DNA of 64,000 nucleotides from Carnobacterium_B sp045617425 (GCF_045617425.1 NZ_JAZLIO010000015.1:248001-312000), one strand, 5' to 3'. Counted from the first letter of the stretch, positions 1 through 9,233 are shown. Numbers and translations are program-made. The notes: generated by a model from the sequence alone, not told the origin.

Positions 1-112
1 AACAACTTTGTTTTTCATTCCTTGATCTACTCCTTTACTTATATTAAACATAGTATTATTTTATCTCTATGAATAGTTTTTTATAGAAATTCATGCTGAA
101 CTAATAAGGTTC

Positions 113-145
113 TGTATAAATGAAACTATCAAATTTCATGTATAT
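113..145. repeat. 31-bp palindromic repeat, copy 1
   Basis: Imperfect palindrome with arms resembling ATACATGAAATTA and its complement. It is directly preceded by AATAAGGTTCT, the second arm of the hairpin that accompanies several other copies. It lies upstream of the small membrane gene that starts at 207. Confidence 0.7.
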
Positions 146-206
146 GTTATCCTTTGAGTATCAAAAAATCTGTGTAATTAAAATTTATATACAAGGTGGT
201 GATTGA

Positions 207-395
207 ATGAATAAAATTTTAGCGTTCTCAATTTTAGGTATGGGGTTAACTGGTGCCGTCTTAATTATCTCGGTTGCTCTATTATTCAACCCTCCAATAG
301 GAAATGTATTGAAGATAGCTACTGCTGGTTCACTAACAGCTTTCATTATATTCGCTATTTCTGCTCTAGTGCTTCGTCAGCGATTAGATAAGTAA
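207..395 (+). CDS. small two-helix membrane protein
   Basis: A 62-residue protein of unknown function. Two hydrophobic segments (about residues 5-28 and 37-57) fill most of it, followed by a short basic tail (RQRLDK), so it is an integral membrane peptide. The ATG has a strong ribosome binding site (AAGGTGGTGA), which makes the gene credible despite its size. It stands alone between copies 1 and 2 of the 31-bp palindromic repeat, like several other tiny membrane genes in the first 31 kb. I do not recognise a family. Confidence 0.65.
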   Translation: MNKILAFSILGMGLTGAVLIISVALLFNPPIGNVLKIATAGSLTAFIIFAISALVLRQRLDK

Positions 396-723
396 GAAAA
401 AAAGTCAGCTATTTCGACGTTTTTACGCAATTTCATGCAATCAGCAAACGTTTATGTCTATTAATAGCTCTATTTTTACTTATTGAAGAAATAAAAAAGC
501 ATCTATAAAATCGCATAAACTAATTTAAAGTAAGAGCATCCTAGGAATACATCATGTCCGATACTTTCTATGTCATCCATTTCAAAAAAAATCGTGTGCG
601 ATATAAAAATTAATTTTATCAAACATAGAACTTGTCCAAACCTTTAAACCAATCATATTGGTGACAATATAAATATTTTAAAGATACTTAGAACACTAAA
701 AAACTTTAATTTAATAAGTTTAT
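396..723. other. spacer with a possible toxin-gene remnant
   Basis: No gene is visible. Around 484-525 the text CATCTATAAAATCGC repeats a stretch found near the 3' end of the toxin remnants at 9071-9151 and 28084-28260, so this may be a third, more decayed copy. The remainder is A+T-rich and shows nothing else. Confidence 0.35.
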
Positions 724-755
724 GGATACACGATCCTATCTAATTTCATGTATTC
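724..755. repeat. 31-bp palindromic repeat, copy 2
   Basis: GATACACGA...CTAATTTCATGTATTC. It lies about 75 bp beyond the stop of the minus-strand diguanylate cyclase gene. Confidence 0.75.
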
Positions 756-830
756 TTTTCTTTATCTATTTATTCATATTGAGTATTTAAGAAAATAATT
801 GTATTTCCAATAATACAAAGTTGAGCTTCT

Positions 831-1940
831 TTAATCAGAAACTAGATCAATAACTTGTGAATAAGAACAAACTTTATTTCTGCCACTATTTTTTGCTAAA
901 TAAAGTGCTTGATTAGCTTGGTCATAAAGTTGATCGACTTCTATTGTCGTATCATTATAGGTTGCAGTACCTATAGAAATTGTAATATGAATGGATATGG
1001 TGCCATTCTTTAGAATAAAAAAAGAGTTTTCTACTATTTTTCTTAATGCATCTGCTTTTTCATATGCTTCTTTATTGGTACAGCCATTGAGCAACACTGA
1101 AAACTCCTCTCCACCATTTCTAGAAATAATATCATTAGAATTTTGACTCATTTTTAAAATTTCTGCTAATTTTTTCAATACTAAGTCGCCCTCTAAGTGA
1201 CCATATTGATCATTCACTTGTTTAAAATGATCAATATCTAAAATCATAATAGAAAAATTTTCATTCGATTTTTCTAATTTATTTTTTGCTTTATTAAACG
1301 CAAATTCAAAACTACGAACATTATTTAGACCAGTCAATGGATCCGTACGAGCATGATATCTATTTTCTTTGAATACAATCTCGGTTTCAGTCAAGTAATC
1401 CATCATATAAACAGAGATGAGTCCTCCTAAAATACAGATAATCCAGTAGGTGGATATTAAAAGTAAATTAAGGTCTTTACCGTCTATAAGAATAACAGTC
1501 AATACTGTATAAACAGCGTTGCTCAAAATGAGCATACCTATAATGGAAAACCACCGATTTTTAATTTTTTTAAAACAATAATAGAAAATCATCCATGAAA
1601 CAAGAATAAAAATAATATTACTAACTGAATATGCGTTTACACCTATCATAAACCTCGTAAAAATAATGAGAACAGCTGCAGTAAAGCTAGATAACCAATT
1701 TCCATAAAGAATAACTAACATGAATGGAATAATCCGAAGATCAATCATAGAATTTGTGCTAGTTTCAATACTAAAGTGCATTAAAATAACCGCTAGTAGT
1801 CCGCTTAATAAACCATTTACAATAGCTGTACTTACAGTTTGCATTTCGAAATGTTTTCTTTTAGCCAGTTCTTTATACAAAAACAGTGCAGTAATCAACA
1901 CACATAAATTTAGAAAAAAACCATCATAAAATGATAACAT
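831..1940 (-). CDS. membrane-bound diguanylate cyclase (GGDEF)
   Basis: Predicted to make cyclic di-GMP from two GTP. The 369 residues split into an N-terminal block of about six hydrophobic segments (residues 5-190), resembling the 5TMR-LYT sensor architecture, and a GGDEF domain that starts near RTDPLTGLNN. The active-site motif is GGEEF (RNGGEEFSVLL), which keeps the catalytic acidic pair. The usual inhibitory RxxD site five residues upstream reads NSND, so product inhibition is probably absent. The ATG has a GGGAGG-type ribosome binding site. It is monocistronic and divergent from the toxin-antitoxin relic. The signal sensed is unknown. Confidence 0.9.
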   Translation of the reverse strand: MLSFYDGFFLNLCVLITALFLYKELAKRKHFEMQTVSTAIVNGLLSGLLAVILMHFSIETSTNSMIDLRIIPFMLVILYGNWLSSFTAAVLIIFTRFMIGVNAYSVSNIIFILVSWMIFYYCFKKIKNRWFSIIGMLILSNAVYTVLTVILIDGKDLNLLLISTYWIICILGGLISVYMMDYLTETEIVFKENRYHARTDPLTGLNNVRSFEFAFNKAKNKLEKSNENFSIMILDIDHFKQVNDQYGHLEGDLVLKKLAEILKMSQNSNDIISRNGGEEFSVLLNGCTNKEAYEKADALRKIVENSFFILKNGTISIHITISIGTATYNDTTIEVDQLYDQANQALYLAKNSGRNKVCSYSQVIDLVSD

Positions 1941-2167
1941 CGTAATTTCCTCCCTTCTCTTCCTTTAATTTTTATGTAAATAAAACTTTATATTTATTCA
2001 AAATATATTCCCAATATTTAATTAAACTGATTAATTCGATAAAAAGAAAAAAATTCTATTTTTTTGAATAGTCAGTTTCTTTTTAAATTTTTATACCTCC
2101 TTTTTAATAAAAAATTTCGGATTAGTTATGTACTTTTAGAATAGCATGTATAGAGTTAATTTAAGAA

Positions 2168-2345
2168 TTATATCCAACTATGAATGTCCAAAATAATAAG
2201 TATAATAATTAAAGATACTATTAGGGTTTGTTTTCGTATTTTTATTACCGTAGTTATTAGCAAAATTCCTTTAATCAAAAACATATCTTTAAAAAGTAAG
2301 TAATATAGGCCATTTAAATGCTATATTATTTTTTAAGATTCTCAT
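2168..2345 (-). pseudogene. frameshifted small membrane protein gene
   Basis: A perfect ribosome binding site (GGGAGGTGACTT) precedes an ATG that reads MRILKNNIAFKWPILLTF and then stops. One base shift at the following T/A run restores an open frame through MFLIKGILLITTVIKIRKQT and a second hydrophobic helix to a stop at 2168. The sum is a plausible two-helix membrane protein of about 60 residues broken by one frameshift. No family is recognised. Alternatively only the 18-residue leader is translated. Confidence 0.35.
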
Positions 2346-2452
2346 AAGTCACCTCCCTTTCACAAGAATAACTAATTGTATTAGATATACTGATAAAAAA
2401 GAAGCTTAATAAAACAAAATTTTAAATACATTATTTTAAGCAATTTCATATA

Positions 2453-2507
2453 TTTACATAAAAAAGAACTACAATATATTTATAAATGCATTACAACGGC
2501 TTGTAAT
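2453..2507 (+). promoter_or_regulatory. promoter and operator of the dinJ-like antitoxin relic
   Basis: A -35 TTTACA and a -10 TATATT are separated by 16 bp. An inverted repeat, ATTACA-6-TGTAAT (2490-2507), follows immediately. This is the position expected of the autoregulatory operator of a RelB/DinJ antitoxin. The assignment is inferred. Confidence 0.45.
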
Positions 2508-2532
2508 CAGAGTTAATCATGAGGCGATTTAA

Positions 2533-2814
2533 ATAGAAACAAAAAAAGCGGTCGTACAAGTTCGTATTGACGAAATCGTTAAAAGTCAGTCCCTATCCGT
2601 TTTAAATTACCTAGGTATGGACACTAGCACTGCTATTAACGTCTTTTTTAGACTAATAATTGCCGAAAATGGCCTACCATTTCAACCCAAACATGCAAAA
2701 TTTAATACCGAAACCCTTGCAGCAATTAAGGAATCTGACGAAATGGTCCAAAATGGAACTGGAAAACGCTACACTTCTGTTGACGATCTTTTTAAAGATG
2801 CTTTAGGAGATTAG
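2533..2814 (+). pseudogene. dinJ: RelB/DinJ-family antitoxin, start codon lost
   Basis: The reading frame carries the complete ribbon-helix-helix antitoxin pattern: KKAVVQVRIDEIVKSQ at the N-terminus, then LGMDTSTAINVFF and ENGLPFQP, and a C-terminal toxin-wrapping segment. The codon where ATG is expected is ATA (2533), eight bases after GAGGCG. The first in-frame ATG (2617) would remove the DNA-binding strand. The frame is otherwise intact over 93 residues, so the gene is a recent casualty, or is weakly translated from ATA. It is followed six bases later by its broken toxin partner. Confidence 0.75.
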
Positions 2815-2819
2815 TGTTT

Positions 2820-3109
2820 ATGTTAGAAATGAAGCAGACAACCAACTTCAAAAAAAGACCTGAAACCACTAAAGAAAAGAAATGCTAATCTTGAAAACTC
2901 AAAACCGTTATGCAAATGATCGTTGAAGAAGTGCCCTTATCTGAAAAAGAATACCGTACTCACCTCTTAGAGCTGACAAAAGATTATCTCGATTGTTGGG
3001 AATGTCATATTTCTGGATGCAATAGCGATTGGCTGTTGCTTTATAAATATTACCCTTTTCAAAATCTTGTCTCTTTATTCGATTTGGGGCACATTCGGAT
3101 GTTTTTTAG
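2820..3109 (+). pseudogene. yafQ: YafQ-family toxin, multiply frameshifted
   Basis: YafQ-type ribosome-dependent mRNA endonuclease in pieces. MLEMKQTTNFKK runs into KDLKPLKKRNANLE after one shift, then MQMIVEEVPLSEKEYRTH and WECHISGCNSDWLLLYKY after another. A final shift recovers GAHSDVF at the end. At least three frameshifts are needed, so no toxin is made. It forms one operon with the antitoxin relic upstream and ends just before a terminator. Confidence 0.75.
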
Positions 3110-3131
3110 TCTTATCTACGCAATAAAAGAG

Positions 3132-3161
3132 AAACAGCCGTTTCCTTTTAGCTGTTTTTTT
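3132..3161 (+). terminator. terminator of the dinJ-yafQ relic
   Basis: Stem AAACAGC/GCTGTTT with a 12-base loop, followed by a T run, 23 bases after the toxin stop. Confidence 0.6.
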
Positions 3162-3179
3162 GTATAAGTCCCTCTTTTT

Positions 3180-3339
3180 TGGCTCAAAATGGCTACGGTT
3201 TGACCAGGTTAACAGGGGAATTGTGAGAGCACCGTGTCCCCCAACAAGGTCAATTGCGCCACGAAGTGGTTGGCTTAAAAGCCCCTTAAACCAAGCATAC
3301 CATTGGAAATCGAATGCGTTTTAATGGTATGCTTGGTTT
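3180..3339. other. oriT-like region with a 17-bp perfect inverted repeat
   Basis: A perfect inverted repeat (arms AAACCAAGCATACCATT, 3288-3304 and 3323-3339, loop 18) lies directly upstream of a mobC relic. The preceding GCGCCACGAAGTGG stretch resembles origins of transfer of mobilisable plasmids. There is no T run, so a terminator is unlikely. Assignment as a decayed plasmid origin of transfer is inferred from position. Confidence 0.4.
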
Positions 3340-3608
3340 CTGAACGATAGGAAAAAAATATGGAGTGGGACATTGAGCGAACACGAATTTTAAAAATTGA
3401 CGCTCTCCAATGAAAGTTTGCAAATGAGTGTGCCAGATTTTATCAAAATCCGGCACACGGAAATAAGTTCGTAACACTAAAAATGGAACGAGCAGGCACA
3501 ATTGGAAACAATATCAACGAAATGTCACGAGCCACGAATACAGCAGAACTGGAGCCCTATTTAGCCGCCAACTTAACGGCTGAATTGCAGAACGTACAAA
3601 GGAGCTGA
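3340..3608 (+). pseudogene. mobC: mobC relaxosome accessory protein remnant
   Basis: The C-terminal part reads KMERAGTIGNNINEMSRA, then NTAELEPYLAANLTAELQN, the helix typical of MobC proteins (G-N-N-I-N-x-x-x-R). Upstream, SNESLQMSVPDFIKIRHTE lies in another frame, with stops between. The gene therefore carries several frameshifts and has no usable start. MobC assists relaxase access to the origin of transfer. The relaxase relic follows downstream, as in mobilisable plasmids. Confidence 0.6.
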
Positions 3609-3615
3609 ATTAGTT

Positions 3616-3825
3616 ATGGGAAGAGTTACATTAAAAGGAATGTGGCTTTTAGGCCGGTCTATTGGATTTTTTTTTAGTATTATGTTTATCCTCCTGATTG
3701 CGATTGACTATTCTTATGACCTTCCAATTGATTTAGGTGAAAAGGCCATTCAAGCTTTTTTAACTGCAGCAAGTTTCACCCTAATAAATACTGTATTAGT
3801 CAAAAAGAACCATGCCCAAAATTAA
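3616..3825 (+). CDS. small membrane protein of a mobilisation relic
   Basis: A 69-residue open frame with two hydrophobic segments (about residues 12-28 and 45-60), ATG start and an AAAGGAGC ribosome binding site eight bases upstream. It sits between the mobC and relaxase relics and overlaps the relaxase start by 14 bases, the position of a small uncharacterised protein in some lactic-acid-bacterial plasmids. The frame is intact although both neighbours are broken, so it may be a recent survivor. Function unknown. Confidence 0.45.
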   Translation: MGRVTLKGMWLLGRSIGFFFSIMFILLIAIDYSYDLPIDLGEKAIQAFLTAASFTLINTVLVKKNHAQN

Positions 3826-4439
3826 ATTAGCCTGTAGTACCAGTTGCTCACGATTTATTAACTACGCTGAACCGCATGCTACAGTCAAAAGCGGATTGAA
3901 TTGTGATATCAACTATACCAAAAGTCGAATGAAAGCCACCCATATTCAGACATTTAAGACCGGTGAGACAAATCTGGAACAAACGAACGCTTTATTAGAC
4001 CAATAAATCACTAACGTACACCAGGCGAATTTACACGCATGCGGATAAAGACCCTATTCATAATCACTTAGTCATTAACAGCGTCACTCTGGATAAGGGT
4101 TTGAAATTTCAAGCGCATGGAGTGGAATTGATTAAAAAAGTGAAAAAATCAACGATAAAATTCGAGAAAAGATCGAAAAAACCAAACGAACAGCACCTAC
4201 ATTTGACACGTTTAAAGAAAAACTGGCTGACAATGGGGTAAACGTGATCAAGCGAGTTAAAAGCAGTAACGTGTCAGCATCATATAGCAGAAAATAAAAA
4301 AAGTCCGCGCTAAAAAATAGGCGAAGATTACGAAAATGAAACCATCATAAATGTATTAATGATAAATAACTAAAAGCAGCTTGCGTTGGATAAAAAGGAA
4401 GAACAGTTACAACTGGAAAATAGTGTAGTTTTAGATTAG
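3812..4439 (+). pseudogene. mobA: plasmid relaxase (MobA-type) remnant
   Basis: The N-terminus MPKIKLACSTSCSRFINYAE, followed by KSGLNCDINYTKSRMKAT, is that of a plasmid relaxase. After a stop at 4006 a different frame gives YTHADKDPIHNHLVINSV, the metal-binding HxD(x)nHxH motif III. A later frame gives FDTFKEKLADNGVNVI and a C-terminal EEQLQLENSVVLD. The nicking enzyme is thus recognisable but split by several frameshifts and large internal deletions. It is inactive. Confidence 0.7.
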
Positions 4440-4442
4440 AAT

Positions 4443-4494
4443 ATCCAAGTCGCTTTACTGTCATTAATGGTAGTAGGACGACTTGGGTTATTTG
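4443..4494. repeat. nested inverted repeat after the relaxase relic
   Basis: Arms CCAAGTCG/CGACTTGG enclose a second stem around CATTAATG. There is no strong T run. It could be a remnant terminator or plasmid structure. Confidence 0.35.
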
Positions 4495-4622
4495 GATGGT
4501 ATGTTAATTAGAGACTATTAACTTAAGTGATACTTTAATTTTTAAATCTAATATACGCTATAGTAAGAATGGTGCTTAGTTTAATTTTTGATTCAAAATA
4601 TGCTTAGATAAATTGAATATTT

Positions 4623-6506
4623 TTAATGAAACAACTGCCAGTTAATTAACAAACCTATAAAAAGGCTGCCAAGAATGGAAGAAATCACATAAAAAGTTTT
4701 TTGAGGTTTAGATAGGTCTGATTTGTTCCATGTAATAATAAGCATACTTATTGACAAAATAATAAATCCGGTGAAAATGTAATTTAAGATAAACTGTACG
4801 GTAATGTCCGAGTACGGACGACTATAATTATTAAGCATACGAATACTGAGAACTACTATGTTTAACAAGATGGCAAAAACAAAAAAATTTAATAGTGCAT
4901 GCCATCTTGTAGATTTCTGTGAAAAATGTTTCTTTTTCTTATTTCTAATATAAAAAAGAAAGATTGTAATTGGTGAAATAATAAAATATATGAAACAAAT
5001 AGCAACTAAGCTAACAGTTGCACCTAAAATTGAAGCACTTCTTTCCTTTGGAAGTGGTAAAAAATCATTCATAGAAGTTGAAATTCGTGTAACCTCTCCG
5101 TTATCTCTATGAAAATACATTTCTTTCATAGTAAGAAAAATTTCATTCCCATATTTAAGTACGTATAGGTTGGGAGCAGATTGTAAATAGGTAGCTTTCA
5201 TTCCAGCAAGATCAATTTCGATTTCACTTTCATTTAAAGGTTTTATCTTTAGCAACATCAAATAATAGTATATATTCATGAAATTGCTATGTTCACGTCT
5301 TGCAGTTATATATGAGCCTTCTAATTCTTTAGCACCTGTTAATTCTTTATCTATGATAATTTCCTTGTTATCACCAACTAGCTCTTCAGTAAGTCCAAAA
5401 GTTACATTGACTTCACTTGCTTGGTTGGTGGTTATGACTACTGAAAAATGATCATTAGGGACTATATGTAAGTTCGTAGAGAAAGAGTCAGAATTTCCCG
5501 AGTGTGTTAATCCGCGATATTTCCCTTTATATTCCCAAAAACCATGCGCATTACCCGACATCCCATTCGAAACAGTGTAACTTGTTGATAAAAATTCTTG
5601 TAGTGTTTCTGGCTTCTCAAAAAGTTTATTCGAATTGTTTTCAACTGCTATGAGGGCTGCTGCAAATTTAGCTAAATCTTCGGTTGTTCCGTTAATACCT
5701 CCTGCCGGGTATAAAGACATATAATAAGGATGATATTCCATAAAATGTTCGGGTGAGACAATAGCATAGCCTGTGGCCTTATTGTTATTGTTGATAATAT
5801 TGTATTCAGCAGTATTCATTCCAAGAGGTGTAAAAATATGTTTATCTACATACTCTTCAAACGGTAAACCACTAATCCTCTCTACGATATAACCAGCTAA
5901 CGCTGCTGAAAAATTTGAGTAGGCAACGACCTCACCAGGTCGATATACTTGAGCAGGTTCAGCAATTTTCAACCCTTCTTCTAAACTTTTCACTTGATTT
6001 GGGTCAGCATAACCTAAATCAAAAATCCATTCTTCAAAACCTGCGTTGTGATGCATCAAATGAAGCATTGTGACAGGTTCATCATATTTTAGTTTAGTTA
6101 AAAATTCATTAGGTAGATAATTTCGAATGTCTTCGTTCAAATCAATTTTTCCTTGCTCTACCATTTGCATAACAGACGCCCAGGTAACTAGTTTACTAAC
6201 CGATGCCCATTCAAAAATGGTCGTATTGGGGTTGATTTTAACTTTATTTTCAATATCAGCATTTCCGTAACCTTTTGATAACACCGTTTCTCCATTTTTT
6301 AAAACAATTACTCCCGCACCAGCCGTTGTTTTTCCAATATATTCCTCCATATAATCATCGATAAACGTTTCTAATTTTGAAAATGGAATACCTGATGGAG
6401 TAGATTCCTCTATTTCTTCAGCAAAAACTGGAGTCTTGAAAAGAATAACGGATAAGAAAAATACTAGTATTAAAGATGTTCGTAAATAATTCATTGGATA
6501 ACCCAA
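4623..6506 (-). CDS. secreted/membrane beta-lactamase-family serine hydrolase
   Basis: Class C beta-lactamase/penicillin-binding-like hydrolase of 627 residues. A signal peptide (residues 5-29, ending PVFAEE) leads to an extracellular catalytic domain with the three family motifs: SVSK (SxxK nucleophile), YSN (YxN) and HSG. The C-terminal third holds about four hydrophobic helices, so the enzyme is membrane-anchored. Such proteins act as esterases or peptidases on wall peptides or D-amino-acid compounds. Real beta-lactam resistance is not implied. The start is TTG eight bases after GGAG; an ATG four codons later (6494) is the alternative. It is monocistronic. Confidence 0.85.
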   Translation of the reverse strand: MGYPMNYLRTSLILVFFLSVILFKTPVFAEEIEESTPSGIPFSKLETFIDDYMEEYIGKTTAGAGVIVLKNGETVLSKGYGNADIENKVKINPNTTIFEWASVSKLVTWASVMQMVEQGKIDLNEDIRNYLPNEFLTKLKYDEPVTMLHLMHHNAGFEEWIFDLGYADPNQVKSLEEGLKIAEPAQVYRPGEVVAYSNFSAALAGYIVERISGLPFEEYVDKHIFTPLGMNTAEYNIINNNNKATGYAIVSPEHFMEYHPYYMSLYPAGGINGTTEDLAKFAAALIAVENNSNKLFEKPETLQEFLSTSYTVSNGMSGNAHGFWEYKGKYRGLTHSGNSDSFSTNLHIVPNDHFSVVITTNQASEVNVTFGLTEELVGDNKEIIIDKELTGAKELEGSYITARREHSNFMNIYYYLMLLKIKPLNESEIEIDLAGMKATYLQSAPNLYVLKYGNEIFLTMKEMYFHRDNGEVTRISTSMNDFLPLPKERSASILGATVSLVAICFIYFIISPITIFLFYIRNKKKKHFSQKSTRWHALLNFFVFAILLNIVVLSIRMLNNYSRPYSDITVQFILNYIFTGFIILSISMLIITWNKSDLSKPQKTFYVISSILGSLFIGLLINWQLFH

Positions 6507-7034
6507 CCCTTCATCTCCTTTCCTCTATTAAGCCTACTCTTCAAAAAATTTACTACCAACTAGTAATTTAAGAACTTTTCAGAACTAATTTATATTTTAA
6601 CATACTTCGCCCTACTACTTTCAAATACATTAAACTAATAATTATTTGGATAAATATAATTGGATTCACACTATTTTTTAGTTTACTATTTCAATTTAAA
6701 AGCCTAATCTAAAATTCAATAAAGTCTCGCTGATCTCATATTCATTTTAAGTAATACAAAGGAATAGCTATATAAAATTAAAAGAAGAAAAAAATTCGCC
6801 TCATATTAGAGTAACTTTGCTTCATACTGTAATTATCCTATCAACGATAAAAAAGCTTATTTTATCTCTAGTATTATCTCTTATTTTAATTGAAAAGTAA
6901 CGATTCTTTGATTTACAACTAGCAGTCATTGGTTTACATTTATATGAGAAGATAGAGATTAAATATAATAGAGGGTATCAAATTAAGTATGTACAGGCAC
7001 TTTTTATATCAAAAAATTGAAAGAGGGTCGGAGT
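6507..7034. other. spacer with a decayed copy of the 29.1-29.3 kb promoter/small-gene segment
   Basis: On the minus strand, bases 6955 to about 6730 match 29085-29330 on the plus strand. The match covers paired TAAATGTAAACCAAT-like boxes, CTTTTCAATTAAA, AGAGATAATA and the coding stretch TTCTTCTTTTAATTTTATAT of the small membrane gene there. This copy has lost its start and carries a deletion of some 35-40 bases. Nothing else is seen here. Confidence 0.6.
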
Positions 7035-8294
7035 ATGAGATTGGTATTTTTTGCTTTAGGATCTAGAGGAGATGTGCAACCCTATATAGCACTTGCTAAA
7101 AAAGCTACACAATATGGACATAGTGCTCTTATTTGTACGGGTAAAACATTTGAAAAACTAGTAAAAGAAAACGGTGTTGAATTTAAAGAAGTTGAAAGTG
7201 ATTTAATGGCCATGCTTGAATCAGATGAAGGTAAATTTATTTATAATAGTGCTTTGAAACACCCCCTAATAACTAAAAATTACGTGAAAAAAGTAGTAAA
7301 CCCAGCGTTTAGAAAGACACTGGATCAATTTTGGGAAGGTGCACAGAATGCTGACGTTCTAATCTATCACCCAAAAGCTTTTGGAGCACCCGATATGGCA
7401 TTTGCTTTAGGAATACCTTGTATTAATATGCCACTTATACCTGTTGTTTATCCTATAGAAGAATTCCCTAATCTAATTATTTCAACCAATAAAAACTTTG
7501 GGAGGGTATTAAACAAATTTACTTATACCGTGATGTCAAATGCGGAAAGATCAAATATGAAAGAAGTGAATGATTTCAGAGAAAAGACTTTAAAATTACC
7601 TAAAAGAAAAGCTGGTATATATAATCTGGCAATAGAAGGAAATAAAATACCCATCATTTATCCCCTTAATCCCATGCTTTTTGAAGATGTAAAAAGTTGG
7701 GGAAATAATATCTTTTTACCAGGTTTTTTTTATCTTGATACAGATGAGTTACACCTCGATACTTTAATAAAACAATTCATAAATGAAGGTAGTAAGCCTA
7801 TCGTTATATCTTTCAGTAGCACGCCACTTAAAGATCCTCTTGACTTTAGAAATAAACTTAAACAAGCATTAATAAAAACTGGTAACCGTGGCATTGTACT
7901 TACAGGAACAAGCGGAATCCCTTTAGAAAAGGATAATCATTTTTTAGCAATTCATGCAGCCCCTCATACTTTATTATTCCCATTGGCCAAAGGAATCGTT
8001 CATCATGGCGGTGTTGGTACAATGGCAACAGCTTTAAAGAGTGGTAAACCACAAATGATTATTCCCTTTGCTGTAGATCAACCTTTCTGGGCTAATTTAT
8101 TGTATAAAAAAGGATATAGTTTAAAGCCTTTAAATGAAAAAGACATTGAAGTAGATGCATTAATCAGTAGATTTAAACAAATGGAAGAAAAAGAAACTAG
8201 AAAAAATGCTGACTTGGTTAAGAATATTCTTGATAAAGAAAAAGGGACTCAGAGTGCGTTAGAATATATAGAAAAAATAGTTAAAGAGTGGTAA
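7035..8294 (+). CDS. MGT-type UDP-glycosyltransferase (GT1)
   Basis: Transfers a sugar from a nucleotide donor to a small lipophilic acceptor. The Rossmann start VFFALGSRGDVQPYIALA matches the sterol/macrolide glucosyltransferase group. The C-terminal donor-binding segment HHGGVGTMATALKSGKPQMI with PFAVDQPFWA is the family signature. At 419 residues the length is normal. I chose the ATG at 7035, after GAGGGTCGGAG; an in-frame TTG six codons earlier is less likely. The acceptor is unknown. The gene is single and forms cargo of the segment whose flanks recur at 28-29.3 kb. Confidence 0.85.
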   Translation: MRLVFFALGSRGDVQPYIALAKKATQYGHSALICTGKTFEKLVKENGVEFKEVESDLMAMLESDEGKFIYNSALKHPLITKNYVKKVVNPAFRKTLDQFWEGAQNADVLIYHPKAFGAPDMAFALGIPCINMPLIPVVYPIEEFPNLIISTNKNFGRVLNKFTYTVMSNAERSNMKEVNDFREKTLKLPKRKAGIYNLAIEGNKIPIIYPLNPMLFEDVKSWGNNIFLPGFFYLDTDELHLDTLIKQFINEGSKPIVISFSSTPLKDPLDFRNKLKQALIKTGNRGIVLTGTSGIPLEKDNHFLAIHAAPHTLLFPLAKGIVHHGGVGTMATALKSGKPQMIIPFAVDQPFWANLLYKKGYSLKPLNEKDIEVDALISRFKQMEEKETRKNADLVKNILDKEKGTQSALEYIEKIVKEW

Positions 8295-8491
8295 TATTGA
8301 AAACTTTAGCTACAAAGAAGAATAAAAGTGAGTTTATTATAATATTCATTATGAAAAACTAAAAAATCGTTTAAATAATAGCTACAAGGGGATCGAGTGC
8401 GTTATATACTCTGTCCCTTTTTTACTAATTGGATTTGTCATCAGTAGTAATAGACGTACTTATAAAAAAACTTTTGTTAAAACGACGTTCT

Positions 8492-8523
8492 GAATACATT
8501 ACTTTATCTAATTTCATGTATTG
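8492..8523. repeat. 31-bp palindromic repeat, copy 3
   Basis: GAATACATTACTTT...AATTTCATGTATTGG. It lies 18 bp after the stop of the minus-strand acetyltransferase gene. Confidence 0.75.
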
Positions 8524-8540
8524 GATAAAATTATTTTTCT

Positions 8541-9047
8541 TCACATCATTTTCTTTTCAAAACGGAAGCAATAATCAGCTCCCACCATATCTTCAGAGAT
8601 ATTTGGATCTTTGTGATATGGATTAAAGAATTCAACTATGTGAAAACCACAGTGATTCACATAAAAATGGATATTTCTCTTTTCAAAGTATGGAATAAGG
8701 GTTTCCCAAACCTTTGTTTCAGGTTGTAATTTTTCAATCTCATTCCAAATAGCTTGCCCAACACCACGAATCTGCGTTTCATATTTTACATAGAGAAAAT
8801 CAAGATGATTGTGCTGTGTTTCTTCCTCAATTAAAACAATTGCACCGCCAATCATTTCTCCATCCACAATCGCTTTGTAAGCAACTGTTCCTGTTTTTGA
8901 TAATACTTTGTCAATTTCCTTTTCAGTAAGTATTTCTGTGTCTAAATCAGTAAACTCCGCTGCTGCTCCCTTTTGAAAAGCATCTTGTAAATCATTTTTG
9001 TATTCTGTCAGATCTTCTTGAGTGACAGATAATAACTTAAAATTCAT
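8541..9047 (-). CDS. GNAT-family N-acetyltransferase
   Basis: A 168-residue single-domain acetyltransferase. A beta-strand with EEETQHNHLDFLYVK precedes the acetyl-CoA loop region RGVGQAIWNEIE. The C-terminal half, YFEKRNIHFYVNHCGFHIVE, is the typical GNAT 'y.k.GF' end. The ATG follows AAGGAGGATTATAT. The substrate is unknown. It faces away from the toxin remnant just upstream and ends next to repeat copy 3. Confidence 0.85.
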   Translation of the reverse strand: MNFKLLSVTQEDLTEYKNDLQDAFQKGAAAEFTDLDTEILTEKEIDKVLSKTGTVAYKAIVDGEMIGGAIVLIEEETQHNHLDFLYVKYETQIRGVGQAIWNEIEKLQPETKVWETLIPYFEKRNIHFYVNHCGFHIVEFFNPYHKDPNISEDMVGADYCFRFEKKMM

Positions 9048-9070
9048 ATATAATCCTCCTTTTTCTTAAT

Positions 9071-9151
9071 TTTGAAGTGATTCAAGTTTTTGTTATTGGA
9101 AAAAGAGATAAAGAAACCATCTATAAAATCGCTAAAAATCATATAAATTAA
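9071..9151 (+). pseudogene. 3' remnant of a RelE/ParE-like toxin gene
   Basis: An open stretch of 26 codons reads FEVIQVFVIGKRDKETIYKI and ends in NHIN and a stop. It matches the end of the longer remnant at 28084-28260 (FEVIQVVVIGKSDKKTVYKI), which continues into a RelE/ParE-like fold upstream. No start exists here. The same terminator and palindromic repeat follow in both places. Confidence 0.6.
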
Positions 9152-9153
9152 CT

Positions 9154-9200
9154 AAACAGGAGCTCTAACACTATAATTAAAAGTGTTAGAGCTCCTGTTT
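9154..9200 (+). terminator. terminator after the toxin remnant
   Basis: Near-perfect 19-bp stem (AACAGGAGCTCTAACACT and its complement) with a short loop, followed by TTTT. The homologous hairpin is at 28038-28081. Confidence 0.75.
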
Positions 9201-9202
9201 TA

Positions 9203-9233
9203 CAATACATGACTTTATGTAAATTCATGTGTT
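9203..9233. repeat. 31-bp palindromic repeat, copy 4
   Basis: CAATACATGACTTTATG...AATTCATGTG, immediately after the terminator hairpin. Confidence 0.75.

Noticed and set aside
3288..3339. 17-bp inverted repeat as a transcription terminator
   Set aside because: No T run on either side; the position upstream of mobC fits an origin of transfer better.
3286..3501. Minus-strand open frame over the mobC region
   Set aside because: It is a shadow across the oriT-like inverted repeat; the plus strand carries recognisable mobilisation protein text.
4623..6506. Beta-lactam resistance gene
   Set aside because: The motifs fit the wider serine hydrolase family with C-terminal membrane helices; nothing supports true beta-lactamase activity.
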